Positions 6,379 through 6,776 of a DNA stretch of 6,776 bases are shown one piece after another. Each line of letters begins with the position of its first letter. The first letter of the stretch is position 1. The DNA comes from an uncultured bacterium (GTDB lineage Bacteria > Hydrogenedentota > Hydrogenedentia > Hydrogenedentales > CAILVY01), in the NCBI GenBank assembly GCA_937951485.1, contig CALEDJ010000069.1, forward strand, positions 1 to 6,776, in the 5' to 3' direction. Made by a program: the position numbers and the translations under genes. The notes below the pieces were generated by a model. The model had not been told where the DNA came from and made no database searches. It worked only from the letters and a program-made list of their open reading frames with translations.

Positions 6379-6591
6379 GTGATTTCAATGTTTTCCAAAA
6401 CATATTATTAAGAAGGTGAAAGCCCATGCCCGAAACTCTTGGAAAATTTTGTTGAATCAAGGTGATGTGGCGGGCTTATCCCATACACAAACCTCTCCGT
6501 GGGATTCCTGAGACGTCATTGACCCGTGTACCAAGGTGTTCTGTTTTGTTTCCCCTCACCCCACCCCTCTCCCAATGGGAGAGGGTGTTTA
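6379..6591 (-). repeat. Right arm of the ~215-bp imperfect inverted repeat
   Basis: This is the reverse-complement partner of 68-280. The plus strand here runs in the same direction as the left arm's minus strand. Over the part corresponding to the small left frame (plus strand, about 6385-6490) it stays open in the equivalent frame, giving IIKKVKAHARNSWKILL against the left IIKRMKDHAQDSWKILW. It has many amino-acid changes and no stop at the same place. The inner end is at about 6379, and the outer end merges into the first 54-bp repeat unit. Confidence 0.9.
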
Positions 6592-6776
6592 CCGCACAAC
6601 CTGCGTAATGCTGTCGCTCCCTCTCACAGCGGGAGAAGGCGTTTACCGCGCCACCTCCGGCATGCTGTTGCTCCCTCTCCCTCCGGGAGAGGGTGTTTAC
6701 CGCGCAACCTGCGTAATGCTGTCGCTCCCTCTCCCTCCGGGAGAGGGTGTTTACCGCACAACCTGCGTAATGCTGT
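6565..6776. repeat. 54-bp tandem repeat array, right edge (three full units plus a partial one)
   Basis: Units start at 6565, 6619, 6673 and 6727; the last is cut by the window end after 50 bases. Each unit opens with a hairpin made of CCCTCTCCC-like and GGGAGAGGG-like arms, followed by GTTTACCGC, CACCTGC- or CAACCTGC-like, and AATGCTGT. Units 1, 3 and 4 are nearly identical outside the loop (AAT in unit 1, TCC in units 3 and 4). Unit 2 is the most diverged but keeps a foldable stem. The array is the inverted counterpart of 1-108. Confidence 0.9.

Noticed and set aside
68-6591. Classical insertion sequence or composite transposon
   Set aside because: No transposase, integrase or reverse transcriptase motif is present inside the arms, and target duplications cannot be seen because the arrays run off both window edges.
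6565-6776. Possible CRISPR array
   Set aside because: The 54-bp units repeat across their full length with no variable spacers, and no cas genes are present.

Overview
The window is a 6.8 kb stretch of bacterial DNA. It carries three convincing protein genes, bracketed at both edges by related repeats in opposite orientation. GC-rich codon use, secreted hydrolases, roomy repeat-filled intergenic DNA and short structured repeats suggest an environmental genome of the Planctomycetota / Verrucomicrobiota / Lentisphaerota / Hydrogenedentota kind. That placement is inference: there is no rRNA or other marker gene here.

Layout. Positions 1-280 hold a 54-bp tandem repeat (about two units) running into an inverted-repeat arm of about 215 bp. 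A doubtful small reading frame on the minus strand (170-547) overlaps that arm. Positions 580-704 are a separate palindromic repeat, and 710-1098 is the leader of a regulator gene. The regulator (1099-2112, plus strand) has an N-terminal helix-turn-helix, a WYL-type sensor domain and a C-terminal WCX-like part. It converges on a two-gene minus-strand unit: a secreted GH127 (DUF1680) beta-L-arabinofuranosidase-type enzyme (3527-5959), then a secreted single-domain neutral/alkaline-ceramidase-fold hydrolase (2157-3434). The 92-bp gap between these two contains a strong hairpin. A sigma70-like promoter precedes the GH127 gene. Further right, 6220-6372 (minus) encodes the last ~50 residues of some protein with no start. 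This fragment stops where the right inverted-repeat arm (6379-6591) begins, and the arm is followed by four units of the 54-bp repeat, reaching the window end.

How the parts may work together. GH127 trims L-arabinofuranose-type sugars from plant or algal glycans. The ceramidase-fold enzyme would hydrolyse an amide-linked lipid or a related substrate. Both carry export signals and probably share a transcript. The WYL regulator is next door, but its convergent orientation does not show that it controls them.

The most unusual feature is the bracketing. The two edges share about 83% identity (counted by eye) over about 215 bp as inverted repeats, each followed outward by the same 54-bp hairpin-bearing tandem repeat. 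The right copy abuts a truncated gene. No transposase, integrase or reverse transcriptase is visible, so this could be a non-autonomous element family, two independent insertions of a dispersed repeat, or the ends of an inversion.
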